The translations under genes were made by a program, and so were the position numbers. From the NCBI GenBank assembly GCA_021234155.1, contig JAJEKV010000038.1, positions 12,616,213-12,680,212 of the forward strand: a DNA stretch of 64,000 nucleotides, read 5' to 3'. Origin of the DNA: Isoetes taiwanensis (lineage: Eukaryota > Streptophyta > Lycopodiopsida > Isoetales > Isoetaceae). Of the stretch, positions 34,443 to 45,785 are shown piece by piece. Position 1 is the stretch's first letter. Every line of letters begins with the position of its first letter. The notes under the pieces are model-generated. The model saw nothing but the letters and a program-made list of their open reading frames with translations, did no database searches and was not told the origin of the DNA.

Positions 34443-35400
34443 ACCAATATGCCTTAGAAATGATAATATGACATTAACTATCATTATTATTTACCTATAG
34501 GAAACCAAAAACTATTTGGACCATGGCTAGTACTGACATTTTTGACCCAAATAGAGACTTCCATGCTATTTTATCACTACCAAAAGATGTATATTGTTCC
34601 AGAAACAACAATTGTGGCAGCAAACCAAATGATACCATCCTATATGGATTGAATGCATGTGATAAAGCTCATGAAACCTATCGTGTAGGATCAAATCAAC
34701 TTATTTAAAACAACTTATGATCCATAAAGTCGGAAACCTAAAGTTATCAAAAGCTCTTCAGACAATGTCTAAAAGCTTATTCACAATTGTTCTTGTGACT
34801 AAAAAGCCTATAGGAAGCAACATATATCTACCTCTCTTTTTTAATGTCAAACCGGCTACACGCACCTAGATAACTGACAATTATGCCCGATCTTTTTATT
34901 TCATACGAGTTCAAAAGGAAAGCGTCGAGTTTCTCAAACATCATACTAACCTGAATATCATGCCATGTACAGACAAAAAACATCAAATGGTAGAATGTAG
35001 ACTACCTAAGCGGAGTCAGCAGCTTTTCCCAGGGACAGGACCTACTACATGTCCTAGCAACATTTAGCATTTGCAGTACAAAATTTGGTTTCTGTAGGTT
35101 ATATCGATTTCAGAACTTTGAGAATTTGCCAGCAATTGTTCCATGGCACGAATGCAGGGCACAGAACGAGACCTTCCATTCAAGAGTTTTCGAGGATTTT
35201 AGAATCATCGCACAGGAAGAGCCAATATACAGAATACAACAAACAGAAGCACGCTGGATCCTTAATCCCACAACAAGCAGTGCTGGAAATATGGTGAAGC
35301 CTGGCAGGAAATCAGGCAGTTGCGAACTTTAAGCAAAACGAATCATATTGAATGGATGGTTCTCTAACACAAGTTGGGAGAGAGATATGCTTGGGGAAGG
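34443..35400. other. Non-coding stretch
   Basis: Nothing supported; three short ORFs have no family features. Confidence 0.45.
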
Positions 35401-35960
35401 AAGTTAGGGAATGTTGGATTATGCAGAGGACACTTGGAATTTAGAAACTGCATATAAAGGTGCCTTGCTGAAGAACCCTCCCTTCCAAATTTTGTTTGCA
35501 ATTACACAAATGTTAGGAAGAAAAAGAGTCAGAGGCAGGTTTGTGATGCTCCCAATCTTTCTTAAGCCTTGTATGGAAAATGCAGCTTGCTGAAAGCTGC
35601 CAATTTGGCACACTGTATCCTGGATTGCATTTATTGCTGAAACAACTTGAAAATGCTTTAACCAAATGAAAGCAGAAGGCATCTCTCAAGATGCAATTAT
35701 TGCCGAAAGAACTTTGAAATGCTTTGAACAAATGGACGCAAAAGGCATGTCTCTAGATGCGTTTACTTGAAACCCTGGGAAGCACTTGCTGTTTTGGAAT
35801 GATAACACGGCTGCATAATGTTTTCAGAATATGCTGCAAAATCTGTATACAGAATATAGAGTCCATGCAAGTGCTTGCAGAAGAAACAGTCGAATTGAAA
35901 AATCTGGAGGCCATACAAGGCTTCCATAAAGATTGTTCATGTTTATGATCGGTTAGTCCA
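35401..35960 (+). pseudogene. PPR gene fragment
   Basis: Between 35610 and 35780 two tandem copies of a phrase of the type KCFxQMxAxGxSxDA appear (MKAEGISQDAII and MDAKGMSLDAF), as in PPR repeats. Only about one and a half repeats can be read, with stops on both sides, so this is a decayed fragment. It is separate from the 10-12.6 kb pseudogene. Confidence 0.45.
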
Positions 35961-36415
35961 CTTGGTTTGACGTGAGGCCAGCCTCATTACCAATCTTTTC
36001 AAAGAAAGGATGTGAGTCTTGGTAGGATCTTATTATCTCAGACAATTCCCAACTAGAACATAAGGGAAAAAAAAAACCGTTGCTGTTGCCTTCAGTTTAT
36101 TCTGGAAGGACTTCCTTTATTAACTGCTTTTCCATGTGTTTGACAGCTTATTCACAGGTTGGAAAGAGAAGGAACATGATCTTTATTCTATTCTGTATGT
36201 AATGAAGCGCTCCGTTTTCTTCGACCTTGGCCTTAATGTAATGTACAAAGGATGACAAAGAATCTGCAGAAATCACAAGTAAACCAGCTAAATATTGCGT
36301 TCAGAATAATATCCATCTCTATTCAAAGAAGATAGAGTACCGTGTTAGTGAAAAGAGTCAGGTTAACCGTCTGCTATTAAATTTACACCCCTGAAGGGGG
36401 ATTCGTATCATACTT
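35961..36415. other. 3' flank of the CDP1 gene
   Basis: Likely holds the CDP1 3' UTR. No other feature is seen. Confidence 0.4.
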
Positions 36416-39400
36416 TCATGCCACGGATGGGGTAGGCGGCTCTGTTTCTCCTCGACATATCCTCCATGTTCTATCAGCACTCCGTTCCAATTGATACCTT
36501 GCTCGGTAGGTACTGCATTTAAAACCCTTGTCATAATGCCAGTCTAAATGTATCGTATTAAGTTGTATTAGATACCTGTAGTAATTGGGATTTCTGGCCT
36601 CTTTGTGCTCAACAAGTTCAGCAGCTTCTTCTACAATGGCCTCCAGTTGAACACTTTCCCAGCCAAATTGGTCTGCTGTGATCTCTGCGCGGATGATTGA
36701 AAGGTTTAGGAGGACAAATCTCCAGTAACAAGACCGCGCTTTTGCTTCTTCTGCCAAAACTTGCCACTGTTTTAAGATTGAAACACCAGTAAGTGCATAG
36801 CTATTTTGCAACTGCATTTCCAGCTTTTGCATGTATGTTTACCTTTGATAACATTGGTTCTCCAAGAATCTCAGGAAGTGTATGAATAGAATGCTCAGAT
36901 CCTAAGGCATCCGCCTTTATGCTTTGCCAGCGCCGAATTAATGCTTCAGCTTCCTGGGTGGGCATCAACCTTGAGTTTTGCCTTTCTTTATTTTCCTTTG
37001 GGCCTTTATGGTTTCCTATTAATCCTTCAACAGGATGATGAAGGCTGCATGTGCAAACTCCTCCTGTTATTAGATCCAGATGATGTCTAAATGCTGGGAA
37101 AGTTTGAAGTTGTAAAGCTGCAATAGTAACTGAACCAGTAATAAATGCTCCAGCTACAGCCTTTCTCATGACTGAGGACACTTTATACTTATTCTCCACA
37201 CCATTGCCTCCCCTTGGTTTATTTGTGATCACATTTGTAGGTTTCTTATTTGAATTTAGTCTTGGTGCTGGATTGTTGGTAGCAGCCAAATTTTCTCTAC
37301 TCTTGGAAATTGGCTCAACACCTTTCTTGGCTGGTTTCTCTCCAAGCCATGCATCTGTGACCCCATCTTGTGCACACACAATACCAGACAACTCATGATC
37401 TTGCGCGCTTTTTGGAGCGCTGATTGGCAGGGAGGAACCATTAACATTATTTGTTCTGTTAAACTGATTTCTTGCATTTTTTTCTGGCCATTTTGGGGCA
37501 CATCCATTGTCATCGGTAGCTATCTTTTTCCCGAGACTTGCAGGAGGAACATGCAAAGCCCAGTCATTATGATGGTTTGGATGAAATTCAGTCAATGACT
37601 GTACCCTAATTTGTGCCGCCTTTGCCATTGACCGTCTTCCATGTCTCAAAAGATAAGCTTTGATATCCAGTGCATTAAAATAGTTTGCCTGCAAGACAGG
37701 CACAGTAAGTAACCAAATCCCCAGCTTGGAGAAGCAATATTTATGCTTACCAGTGACGGGTTGCAATCATGTGTATCAGCAAATGGTCTTAGTGCCATAT
37801 CCCTCAGCCAGTTTTCCTGGTTAACAAGCGTCATTCAGTCAAGAATCCTATTATGGTAGTATGCATGCAGCCCTATTATCCTATTCCCTTTATATTTATG
37901 AATAGAAGGAAAACACATTGTCATCATACCACGTATGTGCACAGAGCTGGGAGATCTCCTTGTTCTTTAATGGATGGAATGCAACCATTGATGAATTGCA
38001 TGGCTTCTCTGCATGGATCCTTTACTGAGTCTTGTGATGCTTCAGCCAGATTTTTCCCAATGTTCTCCTTGAGCCAATTAAAGGCTATATCACCCTGTGA
38101 AAACAAATGGTTTGGCTCAAGCTCGAAGTTCTATACTCAGAATTAGATTCTGGGAAGTGATGCTATGATACCATATATGAGAGAAGCTAAAAAAAGAGAT
38201 TTTAGACACCTGCCCAAGCAAAGCAGCACAAACAACACGTTCAAGTCGGAGATCTGCCCGGTCTGATACTGTCAATGAACGAGCCATTCTGTCTGCAGTC
38301 TCTATCTATCCAAGGAAAATAAATATTAAAGTCCTGAAAGCATCCTTTAAATTGAAGATGGAAATTAGCAAAAGTAAAATTACCAGTAAAGGTCGCCTCA
38401 TTTTGAAACCTACTGCAATATATGCAATTATAACTGAATAAAACGTATGCATGTTCAGAACATCTTTTTGTTGCTGAGCTTTGAAGGGGTCATTGCCGTT
38501 GCGGATAACTAAAAGAGATTCCCAGGGAAGGAGCTCCAATATCTCCTTGGCCTGCAACCTTTCCATTGACTGCTTAAGGAACATATACCAGTCACGAACG
38601 CTACAAGAAGGCTCTGCTGCCAGCCCCTGATGTATGAGTTCGCTTAAAGCTCCAAGAGCCCCAGCTCGGAGCTCCTGATTCTCGGGTGTCAGGGGCATGC
38701 TCAGGTGGTCTAAAGTGCAAGCTGGTGCCATTTCTTCTAAAGAGGCCTCAATCTGCTTTAACTCTTGCCTCAGTAGCATGTATAAAAAAGAAAATATTTG
38801 AGTATCATACCTCTGCAATTAACTTCGAAGTACGGAAGGATTCTTTGCCTCTTTTCAAGATCATATGTGCCTGCACCAACGCTTCAAAGCCCTTGCCTAT
38901 GCCTCCCTTTTCAAAACAATTCCTTGCCAAGGAACACTGTATACAGAAGTTGTATCGTGAGAGATATATAAAGTTGAAAAAAGAGCTATGGTTAGAAGTG
39001 TGCCTTTGATAGTGTCATGGCAAGCAAAATGTCGTATTGGTAGGATTCTGCTTTAGCTTGTAACAAAGCAGCTTCTCCCACTTTAAGGACAACATCTCTC
39101 TCATTGACCTACATAAATTAAAACAGTGTAATTTCTTGAGAAAATAAGACTTTGACGACTGATAAAGGGAGCACACGGATAATACTTGTTGCAGCAAAGC
39201 AAGGGCTCCAGGTAGCCAAGCCCATGGGATAGACATAAATTGTTTTGAACATCCATTGGTATAATTTTCATGCTCATTTATGCCCATAAGTTTTGCCTTT
39301 ACATCTTCGAGCAGTTCCTGGAGCAAATAACGTATCAGCATTAGAAATTGCAGAGATTGACAATTGCAGATCATCATACAACTCTTTGGCCTTCTCTGGA

Positions 39401-39948
39401 TGGGACAGGGTACACTCTATAATGATAATTAGGAACAACAAATTGTATACAATTACCTGTCGGGAAAACACAGCTGTAATGGAATAGGCTTCATCAATAG
39501 CCGAAGACTTAAGTTCGTCATAGGCCTTCTTGATTCTATCCATGGAGGCACCATCCCTGAGCCCTAGCATCTGTAACGGTAAAAAATCATAAGTTCGGTG
39601 TCTTTAGCAGCTCCTTCTATACAGATATCTATTTCTTACCTGATAGTAGCTCACTGGAAGTGTTAGCATCTCAGAACCCCATACTCCTCCGTTCTGGCTA
39701 TTCACAGGCCTCTGCGTGAAAGCACAAGCCTTGTATCCCTTAGTTAGAAGCTGAGATTGATTGTTCCGGGGTATTTCCACGCAATTCTGGTGATAATTCG
39801 GCAGCCTAATGGCCTCCTCCTTTGTGAACTGTGAATAAAAAACACCAGATCTTCTCAAAATATGCAATCTTCTTGCCTCAGACGCACCAAATAGATTTGC
39901 CGGACTTCTAGCCTTCAATGGCGAGTGAATATCAGAGAGGTAAACCAT
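36416..39948 (-). CDS. CDP1: Plastid division protein CDP1/PARC6-like (ARC6 family)
   Basis: Twelve exons join in frame to 869 residues: 39948-39640, 39570-39457, 39317-39186, 39108-39004, 38936-38811, 38752-38384, 38299-38210, 38094-37930, 37816-37751, 37688-36843, 36766-36576 and 36512-36416. An in-frame stop precedes the start. Residues 1-95 look like a plastid transit peptide. SYYQMLGL (100-107) opens the J-like region, PWAWLPGAL follows at about 172, and CTLD...PLTPEN lies near 274-286. The middle is alpha-helical. One membrane helix sits at about 667-686 (AVAGAFITGSVTIAALQL). The C-terminal IMS domain (about 738-869) includes WQVLAEEAKARSCYWRFVL and ends TYRARYQLERSADRTWRICR. In the family this inner-envelope protein positions the FtsZ ring and binds PDV1. 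ARC6 is the alternative, but the CTLD-TPEN and exon pattern favour CDP1. Intron 4 uses a GC donor. Confidence 0.93.
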
Positions 39949-40560
39949 TTTTAGCAGAAATCAAACTGTGCCGATACGCAGATCCCCTTCATTTTGGCTA
40001 ATGATCAGGAGGAGTAACTGTTGCATCCAATTCTGCCATATTTCATGCATTGTGGCTACTGTATAAGAGTATCATAGAATTATGCTGAATCTGAGGTAGA
40101 GAAGACCCACCGAAGGGTCCTTCCCCAACAGAGTACCGGATCTCGAATAACTAATCGTGGAAAAAGAAAACCAGGTCTCAATCCACCAAAACAGCAAAAT
40201 GTTAGCAACAAGTAGCAGGTTTTGTGAGGAATCAAAGTTGATAAAATCTTCCATGTTTGTGCAATGCATTTTTGGCAATGTGTCGCTTCAAGACAGAGTC
40301 ATTGCAGGCATGACGAGAGCATGGCCAACGCCATAGTCAGGGGCAGATCGTGCAGAACATGTGTCCCGGACTGTAGTAAATCTGTAGATTGCCAGAGTAA
40401 AAAGGAAAATCAGACTAAAAAATAACTGGCTACAGAGAAAGGCGTCCAATTCCACATATTCTGTGCTTTCTTTCCGCCACAGACAAGAACGTGAGTCCGC
40501 CATGGCCATAGCCATAGCCATATCGATAGCCATAGCCATGGCCTAGAGAGGTGCGCACAT
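39949..40560. promoter_or_regulatory. CDP1 upstream region
   Basis: Lies 5' of CDP1 and probably contains its promoter and 5' UTR. A (GCCATA)n tract at 40499-40545 is partly palindromic around GGCCATGGC; short ORFs across it reading MAMAMA are an artefact of the repeat. Confidence 0.35.
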
Positions 40561-41690
40561 GGAGGACGGCCCAGATGGTCCTATTCGTGGGGTAGACGGT
40601 TAAGATGAAGAAAGAATCTAAAGAACGTGTGCTTGCATCTTCGCCGCTTGTTTTCCAGAGCTGGCGGCAAATTTGAAACTACAAAATTCCGCGAAATGAA
40701 AAATACGACTACAACTGGTGGGATTACGCCACATCATCCTAACAAGTGTATCTTTATTTTCACCACGTTATGTCAAGTCCAGCCTCTTTGCTATTCAAAC
40801 GAAATTTCTTAACATATCCCATGTTGATTTGCATCATCTATCCACACTTCTAATAGGCAAAGTAAATGCTTTAGCATAACTCGTAACATGGAACTAGAAT
40901 ATTTGAGTGTGAGAGAACTAGAATATTTGAGAAAGTGTTCAGATAGAAGAATCGTGACTTGATTGGAGTATACTACCTTGCAAAGTTGGAAGAATCGTGA
41001 CTTGATTGGAGTATACTACCTTGCAAAGGGTTCAGTTTGTCAATTGTTGGGACGTATAATCTGTTAGCTTGCTACTTTGGTTCTTCTCCTTCTTGAAATC
41101 ATGCATTTCATTAGCCAACGTATTTTTGCTGCAAAGATACCCTTGATATATTGGGATTAGGGCTTTTGTACAGAGTGAATGGTTTGGGCGTGGAGGCAAA
41201 TTAAAGGTTTGGACTAGTGTGGCAGCCCAACATACTATGGAGGTGCTGGGCACGTGCCCTTCTAATCTGGGCTTATGGCCGACATCTACAGGCTGGTTTT
41301 TTGTTACATGCATGGTTGCTCGTGCTTGAATCTTGGATTTCAGCATGCCCTTAAATTCTGGCTTGGTTCTTGGAGGTGTCTTCCTTGGTTTGTAGAATTG
41401 TTTTCCTTGGTTCTCGGAGGCCATTTATGTCTCCATACGGTTAATCTCCCTATGGATATGGGTAAGAAATGCATGATAATGAGACAATCTTCCTTCTTAG
41501 TCCATATTTTCAGTTGCTAATGAGATTTTCTTGACAGAAAGATGCCTAGGTTCAGGAGGCCTCTTCGTTACAGGCCGTACTATTAATCAGGTGTACATAC
41601 ATGATAGTCACCATATAGACTATAAGGAGTTGGAATGAAGGATTCACAGCAATTACGTTTAACTATTTTCCTATGACAAGCAAGCTCAGT
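40561..41690. other. Non-coding stretch with a small tandem duplication
   Basis: A 41-bp unit (GAATCGTGACTTGATTGGAG...) is duplicated at 40947-40987 and 40988-41028. A 130-codon ORF on minus (41032-41424) matches no family. Confidence 0.5.
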
Positions 41691-41699
41691 GGTTCTCAC

Positions 41700-42365
41700 G
41701 TTCGAATGTGCAGGCACACAGCTGCAGGCAGGTACAGACAAAGAAGAAGCACAATGCATTGTGGCAGTACCTAGATGCTAGCTTCCTTGCCAAGCTCTGG
41801 CACACTACAGGCAGCAAGTCAACCCCATGCTCACAAGAGTCCCACAACACTACTTACGCACTCATTTCCCCATGAAGAAGCTCAGACTGATAGCTTCCAT
41901 TCGCAGGGGTGCACACCGCCTCCGCATTGAGACAGGGCGATGGACTTGGGAGCCACATGAGGACAGGATCTGTCAATGTTGCCAGCAGGACGTCATTGAG
42001 GATGAATGTCACGCCCTTCAGACCTGTCCAGCGTTCGATCATATCCCGGCATGGTATGTTCAGTTAAAATTGTGTCTTACTAGCCCCTGCATGAGCTGTT
42101 GAACACAGCCTCCATGGGCTTGTTGGGATCATACCTCTAAGAGGTTATGGATACACGAACTCAGTTGTGTCCTCCGATACAGCATTGAAGTGTCATACGC
42201 GATTGTACAGTATACCAACGTCCTTATTACTGCTAAGGTTTTTCCCTCAAAAACCCTTTGGGGAGGGAGGGTAATCGGCGGCAATACGCTTGCTGCTCTC
42301 TCTTTGTTTGGGTCCCATAGGCCAATTGGTCTCCATGGGCGATAAAAACATGTTCTGTTCTATTT
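41700..42365 (+). mobile_element. LINE 3' fragment with shared 3' end
   Basis: The plus strand carries a LINE ORF2 tail. KKLRLIASIRRGAHRLRIE and the cluster CQCCQQDVIEDECHALQTC correspond in place to ILARFRMGSHDLRIE and the degenerate cluster of the 48-kb LINE. About 250 bp downstream it ends in GGTCCCATAGGCCAATTGG then CCATGGGCGATAAAAAC, followed by TTCTGTTCTATT. This end matches the 3' blocks at 30.5, 51.5 and 52.2 kb. The element is 5'-truncated and broken by stops. Confidence 0.75.
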
Positions 42366-43355
42366 GACCCTTGAATATCAACCCAAATTTGTCATCATAC
42401 ATAACTAATGAATCTGACGTTCAAATTATAGAAAAATATAGATGTTGATGAATTTCTTAATGTAGATGGTCTGTGAGGGAGATTATTTGCATGTCTCAAC
42501 TTAATGAGACTTTAGCAAATTTAAACTCTTGTATGGTTAATGGCGATGGACCATGGGCATCAAAGGCCCAAGACCAGTCAGACTATTTTACGAAATCTGT
42601 TATGAACAGGGTAAGAGCTTTGTCGATTCGGCACCAAGGATGTCACGAGATGTTGTGGAGAAATCGTATGAATGGACATCTTCATTAAGTTTCTCCTTGC
42701 TTCTGCGTTAATATTTCTTTTTCTCTCTTCCCTCCCTCCCCCCTTCCCTTTTTTGCCATGGGTTTTGGTTCGCGCCCATGCAAGAATTGTTCCATGCATT
42801 GTTTGTTTCTTATAGAGATGGTATCAAATTGATGGCAGCGCCATCGTGATCACGTTTTATTGTGAGTTTGTATTAGCAGTGTTGATGACGTGATGACGCC
42901 AATATTACTAAAGGTTGTGGTGTTTTGAATTGAAGGACAATGAATTTCATGATAATGAATTGCTATTGGTTGTTTTTGTTATGTTTGTTTTTTTTGTATA
43001 CTTTTGTGGACCAGTTTGCAATGATTATAGCGTGGACTACATTAGAGTTTTTTTGAGGTAAAATAAGGGCCTTGTAAGAGTATATTGGGGGGGCTGCCAC
43101 GTAGGATCCCGAACCTACCTTTCCCCCCTCCATACCTAACTTTCATTTTCCCCTAACCTAACTTCCCCCCCTCCGAACCTAACCTCGTACCTAACTTTGC
43201 AATCATTATTTCCTAACGACCACAAAATTTAATGATTACATCTAAGATTTTCCTTTTCCCACCATCGAGCTTGGTAGCCATTGAGCTTGCCATCAGCGCC
43301 ATCGGCCAACGACCTTTGCCATCGGCGCCCAAGCATTGTTTGAATTGAATTATAT
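42366..43355. other. Non-coding stretch
   Basis: C-rich tracts with scattered CCTAAC words near 43100-43200. No gene supported. Confidence 0.45.
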
Positions 43356-43770
43356 GTGATTCTTGCCGATAAAATTTCATTTCTGTTTGTTGGCAAGAAT
43401 CTTCCTAATTCTAAGCTCGCTCGGTTCTCGGTCTTTTGCAGCGTTAATGGCAAAGGTATTTGGTTTCCAAGTTGTCATTGCATTCCTTTGAGTGTTCTTG
43501 GTTCTAATACTTACGTTTCGGGGATCAAACTAATTCCGAGGGTCAATTTAGAGTGCAATTGCCAAAAGGATGTCGCCTTTACAGAATAAGTTCACTTGGA
43601 AGCAACCAATAGATGAAGATGCATTGCGAGCTTTTGGAGCTATGAATATAGACCTCTGGACTAAAGGCCAACTTCTCGAGAGACCTCCTCTTCCAATACC
43701 TCCTCATTCTCCTCGTTTTCCAAAGGAGCTTCTTTTTCTGCGGGATCTATTTGCTCCTCTACTTTGGTGA
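43356..43770 (+). other. Unknown coding-like fragment, related to 44,515-44,610
   Basis: Two overlapping open stretches (43356-43589 and 43570-43770) could be one frame-shifted ORF of about 130 codons, including WKQPIDEDALRAFGAMNIDL. A diverged copy of the same words lies at 44515-44610 (AATGAGGATGCTTTCAG, GAACATTGATATTTAGG), so it belongs to a repeated family. I do not recognise the protein. Confidence 0.35.
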
Positions 43771-44344
43771 GCCGGGGCATTCTATCCGGCGACCTCCACA
43801 CTTGAAGAACAGGCATCTTGGTTTGACTTATTGTAAATCATGTATGTGTTGAACATAATATCTACCTTTGTAAAACTTTCTTTTGCCTTTTTTTCCCAAG
43901 ACAGTTTTGCGGGTAGTCTCCTCAAAAACCTCCTAATTCGGTCTTGATCGGCCTTGAAATATCTTAATTAAAGATTGCATGCTTTCGGTAAAGGCAAATC
44001 GGTCACATAACATGGTTTCGGTTAGGTCCAGCTCTAGCCATGAAGCTATGAAGAATGCCCCCATATGCAACTGTTACACTCTACCATAACGCGTCTCTTG
44101 TCGGGCAAAAATTATTGTATCTGATGAGTTGCATCAACTAGCTCCTCTATCTCCTCCTCAAACTCTTTTGGATGCTTCGACGAAAATTTCATTCTTTCTC
44201 TACTATATTATCATACCATGTGCTAAACAACTCCCATGCATTATCGATTTACTCTTTACCATTCTCGTTGAGCAACACCTTGATTTGTGATAGTTTGAAG
44301 GTGAGTGCCTTAGTAGCGACTTGATATGCAAGAGTGACTAACAA
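43771..44344. other. Non-coding stretch
   Basis: Nothing supported. Confidence 0.4.
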
Positions 44345-44510
44345 TCGTAGGCTACCGATGCGAAAATAACGTTTCCATATTTTATGTTATACACAATTTA
44401 AGACCGTGTAGCTCGAAAAAAAAATAACACTTCCATATTTTATGTTATACACATTTATGCATCGTGGCTACTGATTACAAAAAAACAACACTTTCTTATT
44501 TTATAGGCGA
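44345..44510. repeat. ~58-bp tandem repeat, three copies (also at 45,655-45,785)
   Basis: Units contain AACACTTCCATATTTTATG and TTATACACA, followed by a CGTAGCTAC-like word. Two further copies in the same orientation lie beyond the core-hairpin array, at 45663 and 45726. Confidence 0.8.
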
Positions 44511-44689
44511 TCACGAGAAGAGGTTCAATTGAAGGGAGGAAGTTAATGAGGATGCTTTCAGTAATTTAGAGCAATGAACATTGATATTTAGGCAATGACA
44601 ACTCTTCTTGTTTCATTAAATTTTGAGTAGTGTTTTGTGAGTTCAAAAGTAGTCTCTCGTTAGTTATTGTCAAATTGACTATGAAAGAG

Positions 44690-45500
44690 TGGGCACAGTG
44701 GTTCTGATCTTAGAAATGCATGTATCCGTTGGGCTGTGGACATGGCAAATTCGCCATCAGAGCCACGGGCCTATAAAGAAAGAAAGAAAGAAAGAAAGAA
44801 AGAAAAGACGGAGAAAAAAAAAACACACATAGTAGTTACAGTGCGAAATGCATGTATCCGGCTTCGGGCCGTGGACATGGCAAATTGGTGACCGTCTTTT
44901 AAAAAAAAAAAAAAAAAAAAATTATTAGTGGTTATTGCAAAATGCATGTATCCGTCGGGCTGTTGTGGACATGGCAAATTCAAGATTGTAACGAAGCGTG
45001 GGTTCTGATCTTGAAAATGCATGTATCCGTCGGGTTGTGGACATAGCCAAATTAAGACCGTAACCACGCCTAAAAAGGGCGTGGTTACATTCACGGTAAA
45101 TGCATGTATCCATCGGGTTGTGGACATGGCAAAAGATTGTAACCCGCCCTAAAAATTTTTTTTTTTTTTAGGGCGTGGTTACAATCTTAAATGCATGTAT
45201 CCGTCGGTTTGTGGACATAGCAAATTCGCCTTTGTAACCACGCCTTAAAAAAGGCGTGGTTACAAAGTCGAAATGCATGTATCCGTTGGGCGTGGACATG
45301 GCAAATTCGACTTGTAACCACGCCCTAAAAAGGTAACGAAAAAAAGGGGCACAGTGGTTACAATGCAAAATGCATGTATTCATTGGGCTGTGGACATGGC
45401 AACCGTAAGAAATAAAGTGTTGTATAATAGCCACAATACGAAATGCATGTAACCATTGGTTATGGATATGGCAAATGCGCACTGTAACCACGCTCTTGAT
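44690..45500. repeat. Array of nine units: conserved core flanked by inverted arms
   Basis: A core of about 38 bp, beginning AAATGCATGTATCC and ending GTGGACATGGCAAATT, recurs nine times at about 44716, 44849, 44940, 45015, 45099, 45188, 45271, 45368 and 45441 (spacing 73-132 bp). In the best units it is preceded by GGGCGTGGTTACAATCTT and followed by the complementary arm AAGATTGTAACCACGCCC, with A-rich or microsatellite spacers between units. So each unit has TIR-like arms around a constant loop. The array begins with a right-type arm (44688) and ends with a left-type arm (45482). Minus-strand ORFs across it only repeat phrases of the FAMSTxRRIHAF type and are judged incidental. Confidence 0.85.
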
Positions 45501-45529
45501 ATTGTTAATGAAATTGAATCTACAACCTG

Positions 45530-45630
45530 TTCATTAGAAACCTAGAGTCTCGGGCCTCAACCCTAGTGGGTTTCCATCTTTCGCGGCATCGGGTTGGGCC
45601 CTTAAGAGATCCCATCAAACCTCTAATGAA
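45530..45630. repeat. Hairpin next to the array, ~45-bp imperfect arms
   Basis: Outer ends TTCATTAGA and TCTAATGAA pair, and inside them TCTCGGGCCTCAACCC pairs with GGGTTGGGCCCTTAAGAGA with small bulges. Confidence 0.6.
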
Positions 45631-45654
45631 TTTTCGCGACCGTAGCTACGGTCT

Positions 45655-45785
45655 GTGAAAAAAACAACACTTCCATATTTTATGTTATACATAATTTTTC
45701 GCACTGCGTGCCTACGGTCGCATAAAACAACACTTCCTTATTTTATGATATTCATATTTTTAAAGATCGTAGCTACTTTAATTTT
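45655..45785. repeat. Two more copies of the ~60-bp AACACTTCC repeat
   Basis: Same motif and orientation as 44345-44510. A 14-bp palindrome ACCGTAGCTACGGT lies just before, at about 45640. Confidence 0.75.

Noticed and set aside
39274-39456. Extra CDP1 exon (CTLSHPEKAKELYDDLQLS)
   Set aside because: Including it breaks the phase and duplicates the place of ELLEDVKAKL; consensus splice sites at 39457 and 39317 give a continuous family-like protein without it.
40499-40545. MAMAMA-type peptide ORF upstream of CDP1
   Set aside because: It is a translation of a (GCCATA)n microsatellite.
43090-43200. CCTAAC-rich tract as interstitial telomere repeat
   Set aside because: The words are irregular and plant telomeres use CCCTAAA; no clean tandem run exists.
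44771-44803. (AAAG)n near 44.78 kb as another retroposon tail
   Set aside because: No GACGTTAA-type 3' end beside it; it is a spacer of the array.
44771-45491. Minus-strand ORFs of 62-118 codons with repeated FAMSTxRRIHAF phrases
   Set aside because: The phrase comes from the repeat core, and frames change from unit to unit. No start, codon bias or homology supports a protein.
44690-45500. CRISPR-like array of repeats and variable spacers
   Set aside because: The DNA is plainly plant nuclear; no cas genes; unit length and spacers vary, and the spacers contain complementary arms. Treated as a structured minisatellite.
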